A stretch of 41,331 nucleotides of DNA, from assembly GCF_007992495.1 (NCBI RefSeq), contig NZ_BKAJ01000136.1, positions 1 to 41,331 on the forward strand, in the 5' to 3' direction. Shown here piece after piece: positions 16,956 to 24,673 of the stretch. A model generated the notes under the pieces. It did not search any database and was not told the origin of the DNA. It worked only from the letters and a program-made list of their open reading frames with translations. The stretch comes from Reyranella soli. Its GTDB lineage: Bacteria > Pseudomonadota > Alphaproteobacteria > Reyranellales > Reyranellaceae. Each line of letters opens with the position of its first letter. Within the stretch, counting starts at the first letter, position 1. Made by a program: the position numbers and the translations under genes.

Positions 16956-17694
16956 CATCGGACTGATCCACGCCGCCGGAACTTTAATGAGTGGACAGAT
17001 CGATTGGGGCGCCGTTACCACGTCCTGATTGGCAGCAACGGCGGTCAACGGCAATGCCCGATTAGGGTGGGATCGAGAGCAAATCTTTACCAAGGGCACG
17101 ACCGATGACGGAGAGTTGTGGACCTGTGCTCGCTCGAAGAGAATGGCTTTCACGCAAGTTTACTTGCGCAAAACTCCCGGTAGCCGACGAGCAGCTGATG
17201 CAGCTTGAGGTTGGCTCGCCGACTGGGTCGCCTGATGCAGCGTAACGGCTATCAGTATCCTCTTCAACAACGGCGGGATTTTTTGCGGTCGCCCCGATCA
17301 TCATTGCTACGAGCTGTCCCTGCAACTAAAGCACATCGAATGCCGCAAGATCAGCGTGGAGCGACGACAGTCGAGCGGCATTGTCGACCGTTTTCGAGCG
17401 TCGATGCGGAAGTGTTGGGCATCTTTAACACCATACTAACAACACTCAAAAGAAGAGCTTTCCAGCGCACTCGACATTCACTATTTCATTCAAAGTTGAT
17501 CAGACCATTGATCGCTGCTGGCCGGTTCTCAATTTCCGCTCTCTCATGATCCTCCTTCCATACTGAGGCTCTTGTTCGACCCGGTTGAGCGAGCCTCGAT
17601 CCGGGGCTGTCCACCGGCTTCACCGACCTGAGCTCGGCTGGTCGTCCAACAGAACGTCCGGTCGAGTGAGTTAGGAGAAGTTCTCCATTTTGAT
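16956..17694. other. Gene-poor 740-bp stretch
   Basis: No supported gene on either strand. Open frames here (e.g. 17205-17549 plus) have no domain, no good ribosome site and irregular codon use. A near-palindrome GGAGAAGTTCTCC lies at about 17674-17686. Confidence 0.4.
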
Positions 17695-17883
17695 TTGCAT
17701 CGTGGCTGCTGCGTTTACATACTGTCGACCGGCAGCATCGGTATCGATTGGTTGCACCCTAAACCATTACAGCACCTTACCGACGCGGCGGATGACGTTG
17801 GAAACCTAATCCCATTGAAACGCGGTGCGCCGGTGGCGGTCTGTGTCTCCGAGATTAACCCGAGCTCAATTCGAATTGCCTAA
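17695..17883 (+). CDS. Possible small protein before the hydrolase gene
   Basis: 62 codons from TTG 17695 to TAA, ending 16 bases before the hydrolase start. The product (SIGIDWLHPKPLQHLTDAAD, then VAVCVSEINPS) looks protein-like but has no recognised relative. AGGAGAAG lies 14 bases upstream, a long spacing. It may be a small partner or a chance frame. Confidence 0.3.
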   Translation: MHRGCCVYILSTGSIGIDWLHPKPLQHLTDAADDVGNLIPLKRGAPVAVCVSEINPSSIRIA

Positions 17884-17899
17884 CTCGTGGAGAAGTGCG

Positions 17900-18859
17900 A
17901 TGGCCTCGACGGTCTATTTTGCGACGAACAGGGTTATCGTCGGCCCGAAGGACAAGCCGGGCAGCTACACCTCCAGTATGGTGCCCTCCGCCAACCCGGC
18001 CGAGGTGATATACGGTACAGCGTTCGTCGGCAGCGCCGATTTCGAAGAAGACAAGCCGGGGAATATTACATCGCTGCATGACTTCAGCGATGGGATGTTT
18101 AACGACCCCGTGAACGAGGATCTCTCAAAGGGTGGTCGCAACATCTTGGTCTTCATTCATGGTTTCGCTAATACTTTCGGCGACGCCATTGCGCGCGCCG
18201 CCTTCAATCGGGAGTGGTTTGCGAATCACGGGATATCCGGCACCGATACTGCGGTGATCGCCTTCAGCTGGCCATCTCGTGGCCAGGTTGTTTCACTGCC
18301 TTTGCCCTGGGATGCGTACCGACACGACCAAGAGGCCGCCACGAATTCCGGCATGCATCTGCTGAGGTTCCTCTCTAACCTGCTGCCGATGCTGGAGAAG
18401 GCCCGGGAGAACGGCCGACGCACGTTCCTCCTGGCGCACAGCATGGGGAACCTCGCGCTTCAGGGAGCTGTCGGGACTTGGTTCGCCCAGGGCAATGGCG
18501 AAGCGACGATGTTCGACGAGGTCATCCTTGCAGCCCCGGACGTGAAGCACACGGCCTTCGGTAATGGCGCCTCGGATCATCTGCACGACCTACACCGTCT
18601 CGCACAGCGCATCTCTGTCCTCTACAGCCGGGCGGACAAGGTGCTCGACGACCTAAGCGAGATCGTTAACGGTGGCCCCCGCCTCGGACAGCGCGGCCCC
18701 TATGGCATGGGCGATCTCGTGCAGTTCCCGGCGAAGAGATATCAGATGGTCGATTGCACTGGCTTCAATGATTACAAGATCACCTTCCAGGGATCGCATC
18801 AGTACTACCGCATCTCGAGGGGTGTTCGTGCCACGATCGCGGCTCTGATGACGGCGTAG
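17900..18859 (+). CDS. Alpha/beta hydrolase of the DUF900 family
   Basis: 319 aa from ATG 17900, chosen because GGAGAAG lies at 17889-17895 and the family start MASTVYFATNR follows. Upstream codons are open but unsupported. Motifs: NILVFIHGFANTFGDAIARA (oxyanion-hole HG), AFSWPSRG, LLAHSMGNLALQGAV with the nucleophile Ser in the A-H-S-M-G elbow, an Asp after strand 7 (SRADKVLDD) and a late His (QGSHQYY). This is the order of DUF900 esterase/lipase-like proteins (PF05990). No signal peptide is seen. It follows the lysozyme-domain gene in the same direction but 940 bp away, so it may have its own promoter. The substrate is unknown; lipid or peptidoglycan-linked esters are possible. Confidence 0.86.
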   Translation: MASTVYFATNRVIVGPKDKPGSYTSSMVPSANPAEVIYGTAFVGSADFEEDKPGNITSLHDFSDGMFNDPVNEDLSKGGRNILVFIHGFANTFGDAIARAAFNREWFANHGISGTDTAVIAFSWPSRGQVVSLPLPWDAYRHDQEAATNSGMHLLRFLSNLLPMLEKARENGRRTFLLAHSMGNLALQGAVGTWFAQGNGEATMFDEVILAAPDVKHTAFGNGASDHLHDLHRLAQRISVLYSRADKVLDDLSEIVNGGPRLGQRGPYGMGDLVQFPAKRYQMVDCTGFNDYKITFQGSHQYYRISRGVRATIAALMTA

Positions 18860-19384
18860 CCTTAACTGAAGGCCTCACACTTTCGAGATAACCGACCGTC
18901 ATGAACGCCCCTCAACTTGGTCGGTACGCAAGTGACCGTGTTGGCTTCCAATGCCGCCACGGAAAGCAATAGGACCACGTTGCAGCGTGGCGACGAAGGT
19001 ACCGGGCAGTGCGGCTCCCGATGCTTGCCCCGCCGCATCGAGACCGAACCCGCGCGTCGCCATCCAACCAGAGCCGGGCAGGTGGCACAGAGGGTCTCGG
19101 CCGGTCAACCCGCAATCCCATTAGAGCATCGAGAGGCTGAAAAGGCGGTTGCGATTCCACGCGGGATGTTCCGGGGGGAAAAGTGAGCTTGATCAGGGTC
19201 TCGTACCATGCCGGCGCCGGCTGCGATTGCGCGCACTCTTCGGGTGCCAGTTTCCCTGGTGAACGAAGTCCTGAGTACTGCGCCTAAGACGAGACCATAG
19301 GTGGATCTGAGTTGTCTGTTCCTCGCTCAGCACCGAGCTGTACACAGTCATCCTTCGGAATGGCCGGTCAGTTGAACCCTTCTG
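18860..19384. other. Gene-poor stretch before the tRNA fragment
   Basis: No supported gene. Arg/Gly-rich frames on both strands (for example 18917-19186 plus and 18912-19160 minus) mirror each other and lack any domain or ribosome site. The sequence just before 19385 does not fold into the 5' half of a tRNA. Confidence 0.4.
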
Positions 19385-19385
19385 T

Positions 19386-19438
19386 GCAGCGGTTTCCTAA
19401 GCCGGAGGTCGGAGGTTCGAATTCTCTCGGGGACGCCA
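19386..19438 (+). other. 3' part of tRNA-Arg(CCT), probable integrase attachment site
   Basis: GCAGCGGTTTCCTAAGCCGG is an anticodon arm with anticodon CCT. GGAGGTTCGAATTCTCT is a T-arm carrying a C-to-T change at the last stem pair. CGGGGAC, G and CCA form the acceptor 3' strand. The 5' half (GTCCCCG and D-arm) is absent upstream, so this is no working tRNA. A 50-bp tRNA 3' end directly before an integrase-like gene is the usual picture of an att site. Confidence 0.7.
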
Positions 19439-19526
19439 TTTACGCCTAAGCCCTTGAAGTCGCTGAAACAGCGAAACAGTTTCCACTTGTGCCGCTACGA
19501 AAACGCTACGGATGGGCGGGCCGGCA

Positions 19527-19694
19527 ATGTGGGTGAAGATGCAGTACGTGACGACGCACGGCGACGGCCGATTGCTGTTCAAGCGCGATATTCCGCCGGA
19601 ATTGCGGGCCGTCGCAGGCCGGACAACGTGGCAGCGTTCGCTTCGGTCCCGTGCATGGAACGCTACGGTCGCCAACCTGTACACACTCATTTAG
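19527..19694 (+). pseudogene. Truncated tyrosine-recombinase integrase (N-terminal stub)
   Basis: About 55 codons: MWVKMQYVTTHGDGRLLFKR, then DIPPELRAVAGRTTWQRSLR and SR. The short beta start with 'Y-V-x-x-x-x-G-R-x-x-F-K-R-x-I-P' and then 'W-x-x-SL' is the N-terminal DUF6538/arm-binding domain of phage-type integrases. The core-binding and catalytic domains (R-H-R-Y) are missing, so it is inactive. ATG 19512 is an alternative start. The gene begins about 90 bp after the tRNA-Arg 3' end and runs away from it, as integrases of tRNA-borne islands do. Between 19695 and 19885 no gene is supported. Confidence 0.68.
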
Positions 19695-19885
19695 GGCACA
19701 CACATTACTGGATGCCGCAACGCCGGAATCGACGTGAGTGTTTTCTCGCGTTGGACAGGACACAAACTGACCGGGGTCCTACGGCGGCATGTCGCTGGAG
19801 GCCATGACGCGAGAGATCGGCAAGGTAACTTTCGAAGGCGTTGAGCTTCCGAAGTGGCGTGAACCTACTACGACTAAGTGCGAGG

Positions 19886-20653
19886 TCAGGCGAGGACCGG
19901 CTCCGCTTCACATCCACCACAAAAGCCCTTCCGGAACAGGTTGTCATCGGCTTCTCGAATCTCTGATTTGATCCTCTCTTCCGCAATTTGCGACGCATAG
20001 ATCAGAGGCAGGTCTTTGCGTGAGATTTCCTCGATCCGGACTCGTTCGCCGGTGCGCTTCCCGACGGGAGTTGTTCGGATGTTTGCCTGATGGAAGACCA
20101 TAAGGACTCGGGTGTGATCGGCCCCAGACTGCTTTTCCAACATGAGGCGGTGAGACTCGATCTTCTCTACGGCCCTTTGAGCGTCCTTGGACTTGAACTT
20201 GAAAACTGCGCGGACCTTCCGCTTGCCGTCTTCGAACGCAGCCGCCTCGATCACCGCGCTTCCATTCGGGTCGTTGGCGATAGCCGTGATCTGCTTGGCG
20301 AAATCATTGAGGGCACTCCGGTTGACGGTCTTAGAACGGCCGGACCCCTTCAGGTAGATGCCGAGCATTTCGCCGTACTTCTTGACGAACTCAACGACCA
20401 TATCGATTCGCTTGAGTTCGTCCGGGACTGAGTGCCACGTCGCCAGCACCCACGGAACTAGGTCTGCGACAATGGACCCCTTGGTGACCTGCCTCACTTA
20501 GATGGTGGCGTCCTCCCCGACCTCGGGGAATCTAGACTGAACAAATTTTCGGTACTGACTGCCGAGCGCCGTATAGATCGCGGCGAAGTCGTCCACGTCG
20601 ATTGGTTGGCTCGTCTTGATCTTGACGACGATATGGGGAGGCGCGGGAGGCAC
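19886..20653 (-). pseudogene. Hypothetical protein gene with in-frame stop codon
   Basis: A single frame of 256 codons from GTG 20653 (MPPAPPHIVVKIKTSQPIDV) is interrupted by one TAA at 20498-20500 and then continues VRQVTKGSIVADLVPWVLAT to the end at 19886. The sequence on both sides (FPEVGEDATI, stop, VRQVTKGSIVADL) reads as one domain, where Tyr would fit at the stop (TAA from TAT or TAC). The second half may be made alone from the GTG right after the stop. The protein is mixed alpha/beta without a signal peptide and ends in EADDNLFRKGFCGGC. No function is known. Its start lies next to the truncated end of an IS256 transposase gene, so the IS may have removed its promoter. Confidence 0.65.
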
Positions 20654-20662
20654 TACAGCCGA

Positions 20663-21516
20663 TCATACCTCGCGTCCCGAGCGCGGGCGAGTGAACGGAC
20701 CGAAAACGTCAGTGTGTTCCTGTACGAAGGGGCTGCGGCCGGCGTGAGCCAGGACGTTGCGCATGAAGTGGACGCGGCAGCGCTGCCAGGTCGCGGTGAG
20801 GATCTTGGAGACCGCCGCCTTGATGCCTTCGTGGGCGTCGGAGATCACCAGCTTAACGCCACGCAGGCCACGCCGGGTGAGCTTGCGCAGGAACGCCGTC
20901 CAGAAGGTCTCGGCCTCGGAGGGGCCGATATCCATGCCGAGCACCTCGCGGCGGCCGTCGCTATTGGCCCCGACGGCGACGATGACGGCGACCGACACGA
21001 TACGGCCGGCCTGGCGAACCTTCAGGTAGGTCGCGTCGATCCAAAGGTACGGCCAGTCGCCCTCGATCGGCCGATCAAGGAAGGCCTTCACCCGTTGGTC
21101 GATGTCTTCACAGAGCCGGCTGACCTGGCTCTTGGAGATGCCGGTCATGCCCATCGCCTTGACCAGATCGTCGACCGAGCGAGTCGAGATGCCCTGAATG
21201 TAGGCCTCCTGGATCACCGCGGTGAGCGCCTTCTCGGCCATCCGCCTGGGCTCGAGAAAGCCCGGGAAATAGCTGCCACGACGCAGCTTGGGAATGCGCA
21301 GCTCAACCGTGCCGGCCCGCGTCCCCCAGTCACGGTCGCGGTAGCCGTTGCGTTGCACCACACGGGTCGGGCTTTTCTCGCCATGAGCGGCGCCCGTCAG
21401 GGCGCCGACCTCCAACTCCATCAGCCGCTCGGCAGCAAACGCGATCATCTCGCGCAACAGGTCGGCGTCGGGGGCTTCTCCACGAGCGAAGGCAGGTTCA
21501 TCATCTCATCGGTCAT
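20663..21516 (-). pseudogene. IS256-family transposase, frameshifted and truncated
   Basis: Starts MTDEMMNLPSLVEK (ATG complement of 21514-21516), then loses one base in a run of C near 21475, and resumes as LREMIAFAAERLMELEVGAL. It contains GISTRSVDDLVKAMG, the first DDE Asp in YLWIDATYLKVR, GMDIGPSEAETFWTAFLRKL and the second Asp in GVKLVISDAHEGIKAA, followed by CRVHFMRNVLAHAG. Homology stops there (about 20745). The third acidic residue and the last 130 or so residues of a 400-aa Mutator/IS256 transposase are missing, replaced by unrelated sequence. It cannot transpose on its own. The right end of the element should lie in 21517-21600. Confidence 0.87.
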
Positions 21517-21649
21517 CGGTGGTGTCCTAGGTTCAGAGTTGGTCTTCGCAACCCGACCCTAGACCCGGTATCGCCGGTGACCGCCGCAAGGCCGCTCCCC
21601 CAGGCAATTTTTCGATAGTTCGGTCCGATTTCCGGAGGCGACAGGAGGA

Positions 21650-22987
21650 ATGGTGTCCATTTTTCTGCGCCGCAATCAAATGCGCTCGCGACCCGATACG
21701 GTGGTTTCGCCGACGCGGATTCTCTCTAAGATTGCTGCCGGGGATATCCATTCCGAGGCGGGGGAGATGCAGGTCCAGTTTCTCAAGACTTCCGGAATCA
21801 GCGCGCAGTTGCTTCGCTTGATGGAAAATTATGCCGAATTTTACTGGGCCGTGGCGTGGGGCTCCGATGGAGAAATGGCAGACCGGCTACTGGCACATCG
21901 CGAGAAAATTTGCCAGATCGTTGTAGGAACGCACTTCTGCCAGACCGACCCGAATCTGTTGGAGCGACTTCAGGGGTGTAGGGGCGCGCGCGTCGTCCCT
22001 CAGTCAGGTCCCGGCACCTTTCATCCAAAAGTCTTCGGGTTTGCCTCCGGAAATGCCCGAGCTGCGATCATAGGAAGCGCCAACTTCACGAATGCCGGCT
22101 TCGGTGACAATGTCGAGGCTGCCCTTTGCATAGAGGGAAACACCGGCGATCCACCTCTTGATCACGCGATGTCGTTCGTCGATAGCCTGTGGCGGAAGTG
22201 GCAAACAAAAGGTGAAATCACCGATGAGTTCTTGGAGGCGTACCGGCGACAGTACGAATCGACCGCGCTGCTTCGGGTAACGCTTCAAAAGCCCCCTCTT
22301 GTGCCTCAAAGACGGAATGCGGCACCTGAGCATGACCTGCTCAATATGGATTGGTCCGGCTATCAGACAGCGATTCAGGGAGCGCCGAATGCAAGGACCA
22401 TACCGACCCGCCTAGGCATCCTCAGGCAGACGCGCACTCTGCTGGACGGCAAGGCTTTTAGTGAACTCGATACGATAGAACGCCGCGCTATCGCGGGAAT
22501 GGTTGACGAAGAACAGGCAGGGGTGGTGCCGAGTCTCGCTCGGCTCGACTGGAAACTGTTCGGTTCGATGCTGGGAGCAGGAGAACTTCAAAAGCGAATC
22601 AACGCAAACAACCCACATATCAGCACCGCGTTGGAGCACATTCCTCCCCAAGGCGAAGTGACAAAGGACCAGTTCGATCTCTATTGCGAGGAGTTCCAGC
22701 GAGCATTTCAAGATGCGGAGCGACAGCCACGTGTGGCGTCAATAACACGCCTCCCAGCACTCAAGCGCCCAGACTACTTCGTCTGCGTGAACGACGAAAA
22801 TCGTAAGGGCTTCGGACACGACATCGGATTCCCGCCGTCGACTTTGCGTATCGACCGGTATTGGAACGAAGTGGTGGAACCCCTCATTCAGACGAGTTGG
22901 TGGCGTATGGCTCGACCGCCGGGGCCGTCAGGTCGGTTGTGGGACGGACGCGTCGCGATGCTAGATGTGCTCTACTACGCCGACTAA
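21650..22987 (+). CDS. PLD-like nuclease-family protein
   Basis: 445 aa from ATG 21650 (AGGAGG is only one base upstream); family similarity suggests the true start may be ATG 21767 (MQVQFLKTSG). Residues about 60-165 form one phospholipase-D-like half: FYWAVAWGSDGEMADRLLAH, then KICQIVVGTHFCQTDP, and the catalytic motif FHPKVFGFASGNARAAIIGS followed by ANFTNAGFGDNVEAAL (H-x-K ... G-S-x-N-x-T). Only one HKD motif is present, so a dimer is expected, as in NucA/BfiI-type nucleases. The C-terminal 270 residues have no family I recognise. Single-HKD proteins with long C-terminal regions occur in restriction and other defence loci. The HNH gene follows after 15 bases, so both are one operon. Confidence 0.82.
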   Translation: MVSIFLRRNQMRSRPDTVVSPTRILSKIAAGDIHSEAGEMQVQFLKTSGISAQLLRLMENYAEFYWAVAWGSDGEMADRLLAHREKICQIVVGTHFCQTDPNLLERLQGCRGARVVPQSGPGTFHPKVFGFASGNARAAIIGSANFTNAGFGDNVEAALCIEGNTGDPPLDHAMSFVDSLWRKWQTKGEITDEFLEAYRRQYESTALLRVTLQKPPLVPQRRNAAPEHDLLNMDWSGYQTAIQGAPNARTIPTRLGILRQTRTLLDGKAFSELDTIERRAIAGMVDEEQAGVVPSLARLDWKLFGSMLGAGELQKRINANNPHISTALEHIPPQGEVTKDQFDLYCEEFQRAFQDAERQPRVASITRLPALKRPDYFVCVNDENRKGFGHDIGFPPSTLRIDRYWNEVVEPLIQTSWWRMARPPGPSGRLWDGRVAMLDVLYYAD

Positions 22988-23002
22988 GGGCAGCGATTAC
23001 GC

Positions 23003-23794
23003 ATGGTCGCCCTAAGCACCCCGAAGGACTTTCGTGCGGTTGCTCGACTGCCCTTTTGTTACCTATGCGGAAAGGCGTTCGTCTCCGGAGACGAAACCAA
23101 CCGGGACCACGTCCCACCGGAGTCCGCTTTCGCCATTCAACACAGGCAACCTCTGCTCTTGCGCACCCATCTTGCTTGCAACAAGGCGCATGAATTGGTG
23201 GATGAGAAGATGGGGCAGCTTCTCGGACTTCGAATCGGCAGAAGTCCACGAGACCCAAGACACCGACGCCTTCGTTTTCAAACCTTCGAGCTTCCAGAAA
23301 GGTTGGGAGTACGATTCGGCGCGGTCACAAACATTGATGTGAAAGGCGCTGTGTGGCGGTGGATCAGGGGATTCCATGCTGCGCTATACAAGGAGCATCT
23401 GGACGACAGGGCTCTTCATGCGATTGAGGTTCCATTTGCTGACGGCGAGATTGTTGATGGGAACGTTCGGCTATCCGCGATTCGTGAGCAGCGCCCGTAC
23501 TTCGTTGAGGTAATCAAGATGAATAGGGACGCGCAACGTCTAGATCGGATCAACAGTAATGCCGGTGCCGTCACCTACGAATGCGTCTGGGGTCAGATGG
23601 ATGATCATGCACCATGGCTTTGCGTGTTTGCACTCGACATCTACGACTGGCGCGACCTAGGCGAGGAGCGTCTCGGCCATCGCGGCTGTGTTGGTTGTTA
23701 TCAAACGAACCACGTGCCCAGTGGCGCAACCGTCGAGACGAGGACCCCCAATGCGGTTCCAAACGCCGACCAGTTGGACCCGTTCGGCAGTTAG
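23003..23794 (+). CDS. HNH endonuclease-like protein
   Basis: 263 aa. Residues 15-75 hold a zinc-finger HNH fold: FCYLCGKAF (Cys pair), NRDHVPPESAF (catalytic His after Asp), LLLRTHLACNKAHELVDEKM (second His, Cys, Asn). This is the HNH/HNH_5-like layout of many phage and defence nucleases. The remaining 190 residues are mixed alpha/beta (ERLGVRFGAVTNIDVKGAVW, RPYFVEVIKMNRDAQRLDRI) and end in a polar tail. The start lies 15 bases after the PLD gene with GGCAGC as weak ribosome site. Two nuclease families in one operon on a mobile element suggest an anti-phage or plasmid-exclusion role, but this is inferred from context only. Confidence 0.78.
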   Translation: MVALSTPKDFRAVARLPFCYLCGKAFVSGDETNRDHVPPESAFAIQHRQPLLLRTHLACNKAHELVDEKMGQLLGLRIGRSPRDPRHRRLRFQTFELPERLGVRFGAVTNIDVKGAVWRWIRGFHAALYKEHLDDRALHAIEVPFADGEIVDGNVRLSAIREQRPYFVEVIKMNRDAQRLDRINSNAGAVTYECVWGQMDDHAPWLCVFALDIYDWRDLGEERLGHRGCVGCYQTNHVPSGATVETRTPNAVPNADQLDPFGS

Positions 23795-23832
23795 CATTGG
23801 AGGGCCAGCATTGATTCACCTCAGGTTGTTCG

Positions 23833-24543
23833 ATGCCTCTCCTCAAGCTTGACGCGGAACAAACCCAACACTTTGTGCGTGCACCAGAGTCTCTGATGGA
23901 TGTGCATGTGGTGCATTTGGCCCAACAGGGAGTTATCGCGTACGTTCTTGGCTGCCTTGTTCTGCTCATACCAGATGCTGAGTCGAACGAGCAGATGTCG
24001 ATCTTGCTCCGAGAAGGATGGTTTTGGCCAAGAAGATCGCGCGCCGCAAGTGAACGATCCTTCTCGAACTGGATTGAAACGCTGCGAGAAGCCCCGAGGG
24101 ACCTCAGTATGGCATTTATCCTGAGTTCCCCGCCGGCACCGCCAGCCGCCCCGCCGTCTCCGCCACCCGGTGGCGCTTACGGCCATCTGCCCTTCTCTGG
24201 TACCTGTGAATCGCATGATGTGTTCTATCGCTGTGAGACATGGCCCACGAGCCGGCGCATCGACCTCAGCACAGCGACTGTCGCGGCGGGAACGTTTGCG
24301 TTTCCCGCGTCCGAATTGCCGTTCGTGCCCACTGGCTTTGCGGCCGTGGGCAGGTACGCTCTGCCAAACTTGGCACTGGCCTGTTGGCGGTACGAATTGC
24401 AGCCTCCGAGTGGAACACTGCTTCGATGTGGAGCGTCCGTGCCGTTGTATGGTCAGTCGGGAGGAGGGGTCGAGGTCTCCTTCCCCACTGCATTCAAGAA
24501 CCGAGGCGCGATTGCCAATCCGGTCCTACTTCCCGTCATGTAG
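23833..24543 (+). CDS. Protein with Pro-rich linker and possible TNT-like C-terminal domain
   Basis: 236 aa as the frame stands from ATG 23833; the first 92 residues are weakly supported and a frame on the opposite strand competes there. A later start at 24109 (MAFILSSP) is possible. A Pro-rich linker (PPAPPAAPPSPPPGG) precedes a C-terminal domain: GRYALPNLALACWRYELQPP, then GTLLRCGASVPLYGQSGGGV and EVSFP. The order 'G-R-Y-x-x-P ... Y-E-L ... G ... P-x-x-G-Q-x-G-G-G' resembles the NAD-glycohydrolase toxin fold TNT (DUF4237), in which the Gln of GQPGGG is functional. The similarity is seen by eye over about 60 residues and is not proven. It follows the two nuclease genes with a 38-base gap and converges with a recombinase relic. 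Confidence 0.5.
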   Translation: MPLLKLDAEQTQHFVRAPESLMDVHVVHLAQQGVIAYVLGCLVLLIPDAESNEQMSILLREGWFWPRRSRAASERSFSNWIETLREAPRDLSMAFILSSPPAPPAAPPSPPPGGAYGHLPFSGTCESHDVFYRCETWPTSRRIDLSTATVAAGTFAFPASELPFVPTGFAAVGRYALPNLALACWRYELQPPSGTLLRCGASVPLYGQSGGGVEVSFPTAFKNRGAIANPVLLPVM

Positions 24544-24673
24544 GATTCGCAGTCGCCATCGCGGCTTTCACTCGTTGAACTGTGCCCACGCCGACACCGA
24601 TGGTCTTGGCGATCTTTTTGATCCCTTTTCTACCGGCAATTAGCGCAGCCCGTATCTCGTCTTCGACATCCAT
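24536..24673 (-). pseudogene. C-terminal HTH relic of a recombinase
   Basis: 46 codons: MDVEDEIRAALIAGRKGIKK, then IAKTIGVGVGTVQRVKAAMA. This is the helix-turn-helix that closes many serine recombinases ('G-x-x-x-I-A-x-x-x-G-V-G-x-x-T-V-Q-R'). The catalytic domain is missing; the frame begins exactly where the truncated transporter gene of the other strand begins. It therefore marks the right edge of the mobile region. Confidence 0.5.

Noticed and set aside
19360..19438. A complete tRNA-Arg gene
   Set aside because: The 5' acceptor strand and D-arm are absent and the T-stem has a mismatch; only the 3' part is present.
20606..21562. A 318-codon plus-strand frame across the IS256 relic
   Set aside because: It is the shadow of the transposase, which has clear motifs on the minus strand.
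23821..24216. A minus-strand gene opposite the start of the possible TNT-like gene
   Set aside because: Some stretches look protein-like, but it is unsupported by motif or ribosome site, and the plus-strand frame carries the recognisable C-terminal domain. The 5' part of the plus-strand gene stays uncertain.
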